NCBI RefSeq assembly: GCF_947331815.1
Contig: NZ_OX373462.1
Location: 607,376-671,375 of the forward strand
Source of the DNA: Cyanobacterium sp. uoEpiScrs1
GTDB lineage: Bacteria; Cyanobacteriota; Cyanobacteriia; Cyanobacteriales; Microcystaceae
Direction of reading: 5' to 3'
DNA: 64,000 nucleotides
Part shown: positions 19,772-28,318 of the stretch, piece after piece
Position numbering within the stretch: the first letter of the stretch is position 1
How the letters are laid out: each line of letters starts with the position of its first letter
Translations under genes and position numbers: made by a program
The notes under the pieces: model-generated
Databases searched by the model: none
Seen by the model: the letters and a program-made list of their open reading frames with translations, nothing else
Told to the model about the DNA's origin: nothing

Positions 19772-20659
19772 TTAGGTAGGATAGTTAACTACTGGTGGTT
19801 TTGCCGGAATAATTGTCGGCCAACCGGTTTTAAAGGCTTTTTTTGTCTGTTGGAAGTACTCTGAAGCTGCAACATTACTTGCAGGAGACGGTTTGCGTTT
19901 TGCTGCTTCAAGTAACCACTTTTCGTAAGCTTCAGGAGACTCAACTACTACATCTGTCTGCATTGTAGCAAAATAAGTTCCACTAAATTGAGAGTCCCTC
20001 AAGCGATATCTCCCTTCTTTAACGGGAGTGAATTCAAAGTCAGTGGTTTTGTTAGGAACGATATCTTGTTTAACTCGAAAGGCGGGAATATATAAACCAT
20101 GCAGTACATCCTCTGATTTTAATGCTAAGTGCACCCTCTGATTTGCAGGAAGATGTAATTCCGTACTGGTTATATTCTTTTCAGGATAACGGAATACCCA
20201 AGCCCACTGTTTCGCAACTACTTCAATAGCTTGATCTGGTTCTGGAATAACAATAGTCTGTTTTTCAGCAACAATTGGTAACGAATTCAGTTCCATTGAA
20301 CCGCGAATAGCCATCTGATCGTAAATCTGATAGCTATATCCCGCTAGCCAAAATACTAGGAGAAGAGGTATAGATGTCCAAATGACTTCCAGGGTGATGT
20401 TTCCTTCAATATGAGGTCCATCACTATAATCATATTTGGCTGCGCGTTGAAAAAAAACGCAGTAGATTATTACTCCCGTAATTCCTAGGAAAATAAAGGC
20501 TCCTATAGTTACAAGAAAGGCAAACAATTCGTCAACTAATAGAGATTCTGCCGAAGCTTGAGGAGGAAACCAAGAATAAGAAACTTGTCCTACCCAAAGA
20601 CTAATCAATGTTAAGGTAATTGTATAAGCAATCAAAAACAAGATATTGTGAAGTCTCAT
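19772..20659 (-). CDS. coxB: Terminal oxidase subunit II without a CuA site (ARTO-type)
   Basis: Subunit II of the haem-copper oxidase: an N-terminal helix, two further helices (about 45-78 and 98-118 of the longer frame) and a cupredoxin domain. In that numbering the CuA ligands are mostly gone: His-194 (VLHGLY) and Met-240 remain, but the two Cys are Asp-229 and Ser-233, the Glu is Gln-231 and the second His is Phe-237 (RDSQFSGTYFATM). Loss of CuA is known for the cyanobacterial alternative oxidase ARTO and for quinol oxidases. The frame opens at a TTG (20680); ATG at 20659, giving MRLHNILFLIAY, is preferred. Neither has a clear ribosome binding site. Confidence 0.92.
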   Translation of the reverse strand: MRLHNILFLIAYTITLTLISLWVGQVSYSWFPPQASAESLLVDELFAFLVTIGAFIFLGITGVIIYCVFFQRAAKYDYSDGPHIEGNITLEVIWTSIPLLLVFWLAGYSYQIYDQMAIRGSMELNSLPIVAEKQTIVIPEPDQAIEVVAKQWAWVFRYPEKNITSTELHLPANQRVHLALKSEDVLHGLYIPAFRVKQDIVPNKTTDFEFTPVKEGRYRLRDSQFSGTYFATMQTDVVVESPEAYEKWLLEAAKRKPSPASNVAASEYFQQTKKAFKTGWPTIIPAKPPVVNYPT

Positions 20660-20726
20660 AACTAATAAATACCAGAACAATAAACGTAATCCTTAATCAA
20701 TGGAAGTCCCAAAAATATCATAACTT

Positions 20727-21365
20727 TTACTCATTCTTCTTCCCCTTTGGGAAGTTAACTTCTGACATGAATAACTGAGATTCTTGTCCTGACTCTAACA
20801 ATTGATCCGCTGTATTATGGACACCAAACTCTGCAGCAATTTGTGCTCCCAAAGTTCCATGAAGGAACAACAGAAATAACATGAAGATGCCTACCCCTAA
20901 ATAAGACCACTGCACTTGTATGGTTCTTTCTTTACGCCAAACAAATCGCTGAAACCCTCTCCATATAGTCATTGCAATTATAAAAGCTAGGAGTAATACA
21001 CCTCCTACTCCGTGCAATAAAAGAGTAGTCATCGCGTCAAGTCCCCAAGCACTTTGAACGTCAGTGATTGGGTTAGCTAACATGATCTCATAAAATCCGG
21101 CTGCAACGGTGAAAACCGTGATAACTGAAGCGGCTAAAAGGTTATACCAACCAACATCAAAAAAGTTACTACGAGTAGCGGGAATAGCAAAAAATTTAAA
21201 CAGAGGTTTTTGAAAACCAAACATTGCTCCTAAAGTATCAAAAGCAATGGCGATTATAAACAATCCTATAGTCAGATGAACCAGATTAGGATGAACCGGG
21301 ACTGAATAAGGAAGTCCATTCGCGCCTAAATTAGCCATAAATGTATCAATTACTTTGGGATTCAT
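20727..21365 (-). CDS. DUF2231 membrane protein, oxidase-linked
   Basis: A 212-residue protein with four membrane helices, of the DUF2231 type. It has paired histidines at helix starts (VHPNLVHL: His-25 and His-30) and further ones at His-117, His-168 and His-182, a spacing that could hold b-type haem, although this is not proven. It shares the HPxxVH block with the preceding protein, so the two probably arose by duplication. Its ATG overlaps the stop of the upstream gene by one base, and the oxidase subunit II gene follows 67 bases later. This pair upstream of an alternative oxidase operon points to an accessory subunit or assembly factor. Confidence 0.8.
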   Translation of the reverse strand: MNPKVIDTFMANLGANGLPYSVPVHPNLVHLTIGLFIIAIAFDTLGAMFGFQKPLFKFFAIPATRSNFFDVGWYNLLAASVITVFTVAAGFYEIMLANPITDVQSAWGLDAMTTLLLHGVGGVLLLAFIIAMTIWRGFQRFVWRKERTIQVQWSYLGVGIFMLFLLFLHGTLGAQIAAEFGVHNTADQLLESGQESQLFMSEVNFPKGKKNE

Positions 21366-21865
21366 TATTGTAAAATTCCCTCCTTAATGGCTTCAACAAC
21401 AGGGACGGTGTGGAGTCCATACACCCATACTAGTTTGTCTCCTAGATATACTTGAACACTAACAATTGTTACCAAAAACAATAACAATCCTAGATAAGAG
21501 ATCGGTAGTTTTTCAGGATTTTCCAAGCGAATCACATAACGCCATCCTGTAATTGCTGCAATTATCCCTGATAATGACCAACCCATCAATGTATGAAGAT
21601 GCAAAACTGGCCGTACTGCTTCATAAGGTTGAGCTAATCCAGCCTCATATTGACCAAAAATAATGGCTACAAAAATAGAAACAGTTGCAATCAACATATT
21701 CCACCAACTTACCTCATACAAACGAAAATTGCGAGTAAAGTAGCCAATTACATCGCATAAGAAGGCGAACAAAACCATTGCAATAACGAAATGTACAACG
21801 ATTGGATGAATGGTATCGGAATAGGGCAAATTATGATCATTTAGAGGTGGAAGATAGTTAAACAT
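21365..21865 (-). CDS. DUF2231 membrane protein, first gene of the oxidase block
   Basis: A 166-residue protein with four membrane helices and conserved-looking histidines His-20 and His-25 (HPIVVHF), His-89 and His-91 (LHLHTLMGW), and His-152. The family is called DUF2231; a haem-binding cytochrome-b-like role is plausible but not shown. AAGGA five bases before the ATG is a good ribosome binding site, and it is the first gene of the block, so the promoter should lie upstream of 21865. It overlaps the next DUF2231 gene by one base, implying translational coupling. Confidence 0.8.
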   Translation of the reverse strand: MFNYLPPLNDHNLPYSDTIHPIVVHFVIAMVLFAFLCDVIGYFTRNFRLYEVSWWNMLIATVSIFVAIIFGQYEAGLAQPYEAVRPVLHLHTLMGWSLSGIIAAITGWRYVIRLENPEKLPISYLGLLLFLVTIVSVQVYLGDKLVWVYGLHTVPVVEAIKEGILQ

Positions 21866-21910
21866 AAGTATCCTTTTGGCAGATCTTCACCTGTCCGTAC
21901 ATTTCCTAAG

Positions 21911-21955
21911 TTATTAGTTGTACGATATGTCTTCTAGGTTAGCAGTCGTACGATA
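21911..21955 (-). promoter_or_regulatory. Direct repeat upstream of the oxidase block
   Basis: GTACGATA occurs at 21920-21927 and 21948-21955, each preceded by a TTAG-like stretch, 28 bases apart and 55-90 bases before the first gene of the block. The second copy contains the palindrome TCGTACGA. This could be an operator; no known regulator site was matched. Confidence 0.35.
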
Positions 21956-22072
21956 ACAAATATATTAAATTTGTTCAAAATTATTTGTATCCCCTATGAC
22001 TTTTAAATTTTTAAAAAAATAGTATAATGAGTGCCTTTATCAAGATTTGTCAATTAGGCATAAATTGTATGC

Positions 22073-22111
22073 TGACATATTAATCGCATATTTGATGCAA
22101 TCAATATGTCA
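22073..22111. repeat. Imperfect 17-bp inverted repeat
   Basis: The arms 22073-22089 (TGACATATTAATCGCAT) and 22095-22111 pair at 15 of 17 positions with a 5-base loop. The two mismatches look like decay of a formerly perfect hairpin. Confidence 0.65.
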
Positions 22112-22260
22112 AAATTAACAAATAATAAAATTATTTGTTATATATTTACACTAACTCGAAATAGATTGCTAAATATTTAGATAAATGAGAACATTAAATG
22201 TCGACTTAAATCCACTAAGTATAGAATGAATAATAATAAGTTTAATCATTTTTATAACCT

Positions 22261-22310
22261 TTTTATAACCTTTAATCTATTAAGTCTTAATCAGATTAAA
22301 GGTTATAAAA
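22261..22310. repeat. Perfect 18-bp inverted repeat with extended inner stem
   Basis: TTTTATAACCTTTAATCT (22261-22278) pairs perfectly with 22293-22310, and the 14-base loop itself contains ATTAAG-T-CTTAAT. The TTTTTATAACC of the left arm is also repeated directly just before it. It is about 400 bases from the oxidase block and 490 from ndh, both starting outward, so it cannot be a terminator of either gene. Confidence 0.85.
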
Positions 22311-22798
22311 ATAAATAGGCTAACTTTTCTCTACAATAGTTAGTAGCAAAGAAATAAAGTATTTAAAAGAAGTAAAAAATCTTAAAAATCAATAAAATAA
22401 CTTTTATTTTAAGTATGGAAGTTTAAAATTTACTTATATTCATAACAAAGTTAATATATAAATAATTAATCAAGTTTTTCAAGCAAGTACAAAACTAAGT
22501 ACACAATATAGTCAGTATATCCTAACATATTTAAAATAGATCAAGATAGTTGATTCAGTCTTCTAATAATAAAACAGTATTAATATATATTTTAAAATCT
22601 TTTCAAATAAATTAGGCTATCATGTTAGTGTTGGGGTTGTACTTAACACTAGCTAACAATCTTAAAGAATTACTTCAATGAAACTTTTAATCTCTAATAC
22701 ATCTTGAACAAGATTGTTCAAAGACGTGTCGGTTGTGTTTGAGTATCAGTATTTCCAAAATTTTTCCAGACTAACCCAAACTAAAGAGAAAAAGACCT

Positions 22799-24166
22799 AT
22801 GGTTAATCAACAAAAAAATAAGACTGACCTCCATCATGTCGTAATTATTGGTGGTGGTTTTGGGGGACTTTATGCTGCTCAAAAACTTGCCAAAGCCCCC
22901 GTCAAAGTCACTCTGATTGATAAACGTAATTTTCACGTTTTTCAACCGTTGCTGTATCAAGTAGCTACGGGAGGGTTATCACCGGCCGATATTTCTTCTC
23001 CTTTAAGGGCTTTATTGAGTAGAAATAAAAATACAGAGGTGTTAATGGGAGAGGTATCCGTTATTGATCCCAAAAAACAAATAGTGAAGCTCCGTTACCG
23101 AGAAATTAAATATGATTCTTTGATCGTGGCAACAGGAGTAACCCATCAATACTTTGGTAATGATTGGGAGGAAAAGGCTCCTGGATTGAAAACTATTGAA
23201 AATGCTCTAGAAATTCGTCAGCGGGTATTTATAGCCTTTGAGTCAGCTGAAAAAGAACCTAATCCTGAAAGAAGAAAAGACTGGTTAACTTTTGTCTTGG
23301 TGGGTGGAGGTCCAGCTGGAGTGGAATTAGCGGGATCCTTAGCCGAATTAGCCCATGGAACCCTAAAAGAGGATTTCCGTAATATTGATACTTCCCAAGC
23401 TAAAATCGTTCTTTTGCAAAGTCCTCAGTATATTTTACCTGCCTATCCTTCTCATCTATCTGTTAAGGCCCAAAAGTCCTTAGAACGGTTAGGAGTAACA
23501 GTTAAAACCGGCGCGAGAGTTACTGATATCAGGGGACAGTTAGTAACCTATCGTCAGGGAGAAACCATTGACCAAATTCGCACTCGCACAGTTCTCTGGA
23601 CAGCAGGGATGAAAGCATCTGCGATGGCTAATGTTCTAGCTAATTATGCTGAAGCTCAATTAGATAAAGCCGGGCGGGTTATAGTTGAAAGTAACTTTAA
23701 TCTATCAAAATATCCAAATATATTTGTTATTGGAGATTTAGCCCATTATTCTGATGGAGAAGGTGGAACTTTACCCGGTGTTGCCCCCGTTGCCATGCAA
23801 GAAGGAGAATATGTAGCACGTTTTATCCGCAATACTCTACAAAACCGTCCTTTATCCCCTTTTAAATATACTGACTGGGGAAACTTAGCAGTAATTGGAA
23901 AACATCAAGCAGTTGTTGATATGGGTTGGTTAAAATTATCTGGCTTCTTCGCCTGGTTTGTGTGGTTATTTATCCATGTCTTCTATTTGCTCGAATTTGA
24001 CAATAAACTAATTGTCATGATTCAATGGGCGTGGAGTTATTTCACAGACAGTAAAGGTGCGCGTTTAATTACCACACCCGGCAAAAATCCTGAAATCAAG
24101 CTTGAGGATGATAATGAGACTATTGTTTATCAAAAAGAAGCTGTTCAGCACGTAGAAGTTAATTAA
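22799..24166 (+). CDS. ndh: Type II NAD(P)H dehydrogenase (NDH-2)
   Basis: A single-subunit FAD enzyme that oxidises NAD(P)H and reduces quinone without pumping protons. Seen are the FAD-binding IIGGGFGGLYAAQKL (from residue 17), the second Rossmann motif VLVGGGPAGVELAG near residue 166, and the FAD-contacting FVIGDLAHY near residue 307. The C-terminal helix region (FAWFVWLFIHVFYLLEF) is the amphipathic or membrane-associated part typical of this family. Length 455 is normal. It sits back to back with the quinol-oxidase block, so the two could make up a non-coupled respiratory path. Confidence 0.92.
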   Translation: MVNQQKNKTDLHHVVIIGGGFGGLYAAQKLAKAPVKVTLIDKRNFHVFQPLLYQVATGGLSPADISSPLRALLSRNKNTEVLMGEVSVIDPKKQIVKLRYREIKYDSLIVATGVTHQYFGNDWEEKAPGLKTIENALEIRQRVFIAFESAEKEPNPERRKDWLTFVLVGGGPAGVELAGSLAELAHGTLKEDFRNIDTSQAKIVLLQSPQYILPAYPSHLSVKAQKSLERLGVTVKTGARVTDIRGQLVTYRQGETIDQIRTRTVLWTAGMKASAMANVLANYAEAQLDKAGRVIVESNFNLSKYPNIFVIGDLAHYSDGEGGTLPGVAPVAMQEGEYVARFIRNTLQNRPLSPFKYTDWGNLAVIGKHQAVVDMGWLKLSGFFAWFVWLFIHVFYLLEFDNKLIVMIQWAWSYFTDSKGARLITTPGKNPEIKLEDDNETIVYQKEAVQHVEVN

Positions 24167-24225
24167 TCCGACTCCAACTTATACGTTTAAATACGTTGAA
24201 AACTAAGGAGTTTGAAAACCTAATA

Positions 24226-24255
24226 GATAGGAGCGTAGTTAGTTATGCTCCTATC
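24226..24255 (+). terminator. Probable ndh terminator
   Basis: GATAGGAGCGTA (24226-24237) and TATGCTCCTATC (24244-24255) pair at 11 of 12 positions with a 6-base loop, 60 bases after the ndh stop. No U tract follows. Confidence 0.5.
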
Positions 24256-24277
24256 ATGAGAAAATAACTGGGCTGTT

Positions 24278-24376
24278 TTATTGTTTATTTTCACAATCAT
24301 TAAGAGTAGCTATTGCTGCCTTGAGAGTTTGCAAAGAGCAGAATCCTAAAGTAGATATGAGAAGTAATATTGTTTG
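24278..24376 (-). pseudogene. Possible gene remnant (C-terminal fragment)
   Basis: On the minus strand 32 sense codons run without a stop to a TAA at 24278-24280 and read like real protein (LLLISTLGFCSLQTLKAAI ... NDCENKQ), but there is no start codon and a stop lies just upstream. Unidentified; it could also be chance. Confidence 0.25.
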
Positions 24377-25357
24377 TCAGTATTCTACTCTATTTAAAGT
24401 TTATCAAAATTATTTGAAGTCTGAACTGAAATATTAGCGTTTTTAAGCGTTTAATGACTTGAATTATAATTTTTCTACATAAAATATAATTCAGTCTGCA
24501 TTGTATAAGCTGGATTTTGTGCTAGAACTTCTGGGATCCCCAAAAATACAGCAAGTAATAGTAATGTTCCTTACTTGTATATAGGTTCTAGTTTCGTGAG
24601 CAGTTAAATTATTCAATAATTTCTTATAACTGATAGATTGGAGTCAAAGATAATTACAGGCATTAATATAAATTAAAGTAAACTTTTCTCTGGTCAGGAT
24701 ACAGATTAAATTCAGACTTCAAACTAACGACTTCTTCTTGTTGTGAACATGCTACTTGATAGATCCCATTTTAGGGATAGGAATAATCATCATTATGATA
24801 ACTAATTTAATTAACTTTATTAAAAGCGATAAATCTAGTTAAATTAGTGGAAATATATCATATACTATTTAATTTCATATAAATCACCGTTTTTTGTACC
24901 AAGTAGTTATCATTAATAATGATATCAGCAATTATACTTTTTTATCTGCATCATTCTTAATACCTAGCTAATACATAAATTAATTTATTTTTGATATTAA
25001 ATAATTGACTTTAACAAAAAAATATTGTACTTTTACATTAACTTAACTAAAGCTTAAACAGGTATCAATTCTTATATACTACTGCTTCTGAAGTAGCATA
25101 CAAACTAATAATTTTAGTTAGATAGACAATAGCTTGCTGACAATGATACTTTTTTATATTTTATGCTCTCTGAACTAATTTTTGTTATAGCATAAGATGC
25201 CGGACTTAAAAAAATACTGCAATTGTTTTTTCTTTATTAAAAAGACTAAAAATATATTCGTTTTTTTTAATCCTTATTATAAATTCTAATTTAGATCTAC
25301 TCATCATAAATATAACTTACAACAAATAAATAATTTATAACAATAAAAATGCCACAT
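24377..25357. other. Gene-free stretch with a possible remnant
   Basis: Mostly AT-rich with many stops. A second minus-strand fragment is described separately at 24663-24770. Nothing else was recognised up to the hairpin at 25358. Confidence 0.5.
24663..24770 (-). pseudogene. Possible gene remnant
   Basis: A minus-strand frame of 35 sense codons ends at TAA 24663-24665 and reads VACSQQEEVVSLKSEFNLY PDQRKVYFNLY, with amino-acid use unlike AT-rich noise. It lacks a start codon. The family is not recognised. Confidence 0.25.
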
Positions 25358-25402
25358 TATCAACACTAAAATTTTATTCTATATAAAATTTTAGTGTTGA
25401 TA
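25358..25402. repeat. Perfect 20-bp inverted repeat
   Basis: TATCAACACTAAAATTTTAT (25358-25377) and its exact complement (25383-25402) surround a 5-base loop. It is 65 bases upstream of the AI-2E family gene, in promoter territory. Confidence 0.88.
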
Positions 25403-25466
25403 AAATTATGTTTTAACTTTATAGTTAAAATAACCAATAATGCAGATAACTTAGTATAATAAACTT

Positions 25467-26507
25467 GTGAAACTTGGTCAATGGCTTGGACTATCTAGCT
25501 TAGTAATTTCCGGTTATATTCTCTGGGAAATTCGTCAGCTTTTATTGTTAGTATTTACAGCAGTTGTATTTGCTACTGTTCTTAATCGACTGGTTAAATG
25601 GTTAAGTCAATTCCATATTAGGCAAATAACTATAGAACGAAATATAGCTGTTGTAATTATTCTTTTAGTAATTTCTTTATTGACTACCTTATTTTTCTTA
25701 TTAATTGTTCCACCTTTTATTGGACAGTTTTATAAGTTTATAGAATTAAGCCCTATAGTTTGGGAAAAAATTCGAGATATTTTAATGTCATTAGAACATA
25801 AACAATTTAAGCTGAATTCACTTTTTTCTCCTTCTTCGTTGGTGAATTTTATTGAACAATTACAACCCTTATTTTCTAAAATATTCAGTAACTTTTTTGC
25901 CTTTTTTTCTAACTCAGTATCAGCTATATTTCAATTATTTTTTGTGTTAGTATTAACAGTTATGATAGCAATTAATCCTCAAGCATATAGAAAAATTTTG
26001 TTAAAAATTTCTCCATCTTTTTATCGCCATAGAGTTGATAAAATTCTAACTTTGTCAGAAATTGCTTTAGGAAATTGGTTAATGGGTATTACTATTAATT
26101 GTTTATTTGTTGGTATTTTGAGTGGAGTAGGTTTATTAGTTTTACAGGTCAAGCTCGTGTTAGTCCATGCATTACTGGCTGGACTACTTAATTTTATTCC
26201 CAATATTGGACCAGCTTCTAGCGTTATTTTTCCTATTATGGTTGCTCTTTTAGATGAGCCTTGGAAAATCTGGGCAATTTTACTCTGGTACTTTATTATT
26301 CAGAATATTGAAAGTTATTGGCTGACACCAATAATTATGGCTAAACAGGTTTCTTTATTACCTGCTGTTACTTTAATGGCACAAATTTTCTTTGCTCAAT
26401 CTTTTGGCTTATTAGGATTATTATTAGCTCTTCCTCTAACTGTTGTTGCTAAAACTTGGATTGACGAAGTTCTATTTAAAGATATTTTAGATTCCTGGGT
26501 AGAATAA
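25467..26507 (+). CDS. AI-2E family transporter (PerM-like)
   Basis: A 346-residue integral membrane protein of the AI-2E/DUF20 family, with about seven or eight hydrophobic helices and the late family block LLNFIPNIGPASSVIFPI near residue 240. Members export small molecules or exchange ions; the name comes from E. coli TqsA, and the substrate here cannot be told. The start is GTG at 25467 and gives a good N-terminus (MKLGQWLGLSSL). A binding-protein gene follows after 33 bases with no hairpin between, so the two may share a transcript. Confidence 0.85.
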   Translation: MKLGQWLGLSSLVISGYILWEIRQLLLLVFTAVVFATVLNRLVKWLSQFHIRQITIERNIAVVIILLVISLLTTLFFLLIVPPFIGQFYKFIELSPIVWEKIRDILMSLEHKQFKLNSLFSPSSLVNFIEQLQPLFSKIFSNFFAFFSNSVSAIFQLFFVLVLTVMIAINPQAYRKILLKISPSFYRHRVDKILTLSEIALGNWLMGITINCLFVGILSGVGLLVLQVKLVLVHALLAGLLNFIPNIGPASSVIFPIMVALLDEPWKIWAILLWYFIIQNIESYWLTPIIMAKQVSLLPAVTLMAQIFFAQSFGLLGLLLALPLTVVAKTWIDEVLFKDILDSWVE

Positions 26508-26540
26508 ACTTTTTGGTTATTATATCTTATCGAATAAAAA

Positions 26541-27413
26541 ATGAATTCAAGAAGTCTGCTATTTATACTTACTTTAACCTTATTTCTATCTGTTTCTACA
26601 CCAGTAAAAACACAACCTCAATCTATTCTTAACGAAATTTTTAGTACGGGGTTACTTAAAATTGGGATAAGGGAAGATACAGTTCCTTTCGGTTATAGAG
26701 ATTCCAATAATAATATCGCTGGAGTTTGTTTAGATTTTGTCTATATTTTTAGAGAAATATTGAAAGAAAAGTTAAACAAAAAGATTATCTCAACACATTT
26801 ATATAAATCAACTTTATTTAATCGATTTGAACTAGTTAGTCATGGAATCGTTCATTTAGAGTGTGGACCAAATATAATTCGTGATTTAGAACAATTAAAT
26901 GTTATGTTTTCTAATCCAATTTTCTCAACAGGTACTCAGCTACTAATTAACAAGAAGAAATATAGTATGTTTGATAACAAAAATAGTTTAGCAGAAATTA
27001 ATATTGGAGTTCTTAATAATACGAACAGTCAACGGTTAGTACAAGCAAAGTATCCAGTGGCCAATTTTATAAAATTTCAGGGAATTACAGGAATATCCCG
27101 AGGGATACAAGCCTTGCAAGGAGAAAAGATTGATGCCTTTGCTAGTGATAGTGTTCTGTTAATTGGTGAGGCTATTATACAAGAATTAAACCTAGGGAAA
27201 AAGTACATTTTAATGCCCAAAATACCTTTAAATTGTGAAAAGTATGGACTTATACTACCTAATAACGACTCTCAGTGGCAAGAATTTGTCAATTCAGTGA
27301 TCATAGATACTAAGTTAAGTAACATTTTTAACAAATGGTTTAATGAAGTTCATCATGAAATTGAGGTGCTAGAAAATTTCTGTCATTCCCAGCCCAATCA
27401 AAACCAAGAGTAA
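26541..27413 (+). CDS. Periplasmic solute-binding protein, family 3
   Basis: A 290-residue secreted protein with a signal peptide (about residues 1-25, SRSLLFILTLTLFLSVSTP). The mature part has the family 3 layout of polar amino-acid binding proteins: LLKIGIREDTVPFGYRDSNN at residue 39 onward, GVCLDFVYIF, and a C-terminal KYGLILPNNDSQWQEFVN. No permease or ATPase gene lies next to it, so it may work with a transporter elsewhere or be an orphan left after loss. It follows the AI-2E gene closely. Ligand unknown. Confidence 0.82.
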   Translation: MNSRSLLFILTLTLFLSVSTPVKTQPQSILNEIFSTGLLKIGIREDTVPFGYRDSNNNIAGVCLDFVYIFREILKEKLNKKIISTHLYKSTLFNRFELVSHGIVHLECGPNIIRDLEQLNVMFSNPIFSTGTQLLINKKKYSMFDNKNSLAEINIGVLNNTNSQRLVQAKYPVANFIKFQGITGISRGIQALQGEKIDAFASDSVLLIGEAIIQELNLGKKYILMPKIPLNCEKYGLILPNNDSQWQEFVNSVIIDTKLSNIFNKWFNEVHHEIEVLENFCHSQPNQNQE

Positions 27414-28284
27414 GCTAAGGGTTTATAAGATTAAATGCAAAAATTTTGAATAAAACTAGACAGCTGGGTTAAAAACCCATTATATTTTCTGACTAATAAT
27501 TATCATTCTTTACTGAGTTAATCTAATGAATATTATATGTTAATAATTACAGAATTGATACCTAGATAAAAAATATTTTTATTCTCTATTCTATTTAGCT
27601 AAATTAATATTGTTTTTATGTTTTATTTCGTATACTTGTTCTAATATTTATCTAAATTGAAATTCAGATAATCAGATAAAAAGCACAAATTTTGTTTGCA
27701 AATAAATAATACTAACTATTTTAGGTTTATTGTAATACTGATTATTTTTTTAGAAAAATACTGTTTTCCTGTTGTTTTTATTTCCCAACTTTTGTAACTA
27801 ATTTAATAAATTAAGTATCAATTATTGACACAATATAAATATATATTTATACTATAGATAATTCACTGATTTAGGTATATTTAAAATCAATATAGTTTCT
27901 TTTCTATTGTATCTACTTCTAGGCTATGAATATACTAATTTTGTTATGCTAACATGGCTATAATTTAACTTAGCATATCCATTTAGTTAGCGATACAATT
28001 GATATTGTACTTAATTTTTTGTTTAAAAAAATTAATCTTACTTAGGTATTTATATTTTTTATTAAGCTTTTATAGCTTTATGTTTTACCTATGATAAATC
28101 AATTAATAGCTCCGTAATCATACATAAATCAAAGTTATTTATTTCCTACAATTAGGTGTATTTTAAAAAATTTTGGCTATATAGATTTTAAAGCTATTTT
28201 TTCTGTGATGATTTTCGTTGATTTAGACTGATTTCATCCTAAAACCTATCCATAGACCTATGTTTTAAATTATAGTCATAGACT
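27414..28284. other. Gene-free stretch
   Basis: AT-rich DNA between convergent genes. A short terminator-like stem lies at 27465-27479; nothing else was recognised. Confidence 0.6.
27465..27479 (+). terminator. Terminator-like hairpin after the binding-protein gene
   Basis: TGGGTT (27465-27470) and AACCCA (27474-27479) form a 6-bp stem with a 3-base loop followed by TTATATTTT, 52 bases after the stop. This is one of the more classical terminators in the window. Confidence 0.55.
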
Positions 28285-28318
28285 ATTAAAATAACTTACC
28301 TAAATCAGTTATTTTAAT
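28285..28318 (-). terminator. Probable phr terminator
   Basis: ATTAAAATAACT (28285-28296) and AGTTATTTTAAT (28307-28318) pair perfectly over 12 bp; the right arm touches the phr stop codon. Position fits the end of the folK-NUDIX-phr transcript. Confidence 0.55.

Larger units (their letters stand above)
21956..22798. other. Divergent intergenic region with two large hairpins
   Basis: This region lies between the oxidase block and ndh, which are transcribed away from each other. It holds an imperfect 17-bp inverted repeat (22073-22111) and a perfect 18-bp one (22261-22310) next to a direct repeat of TTTTTATAACC. No coding region was recognised. Confidence 0.6.
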
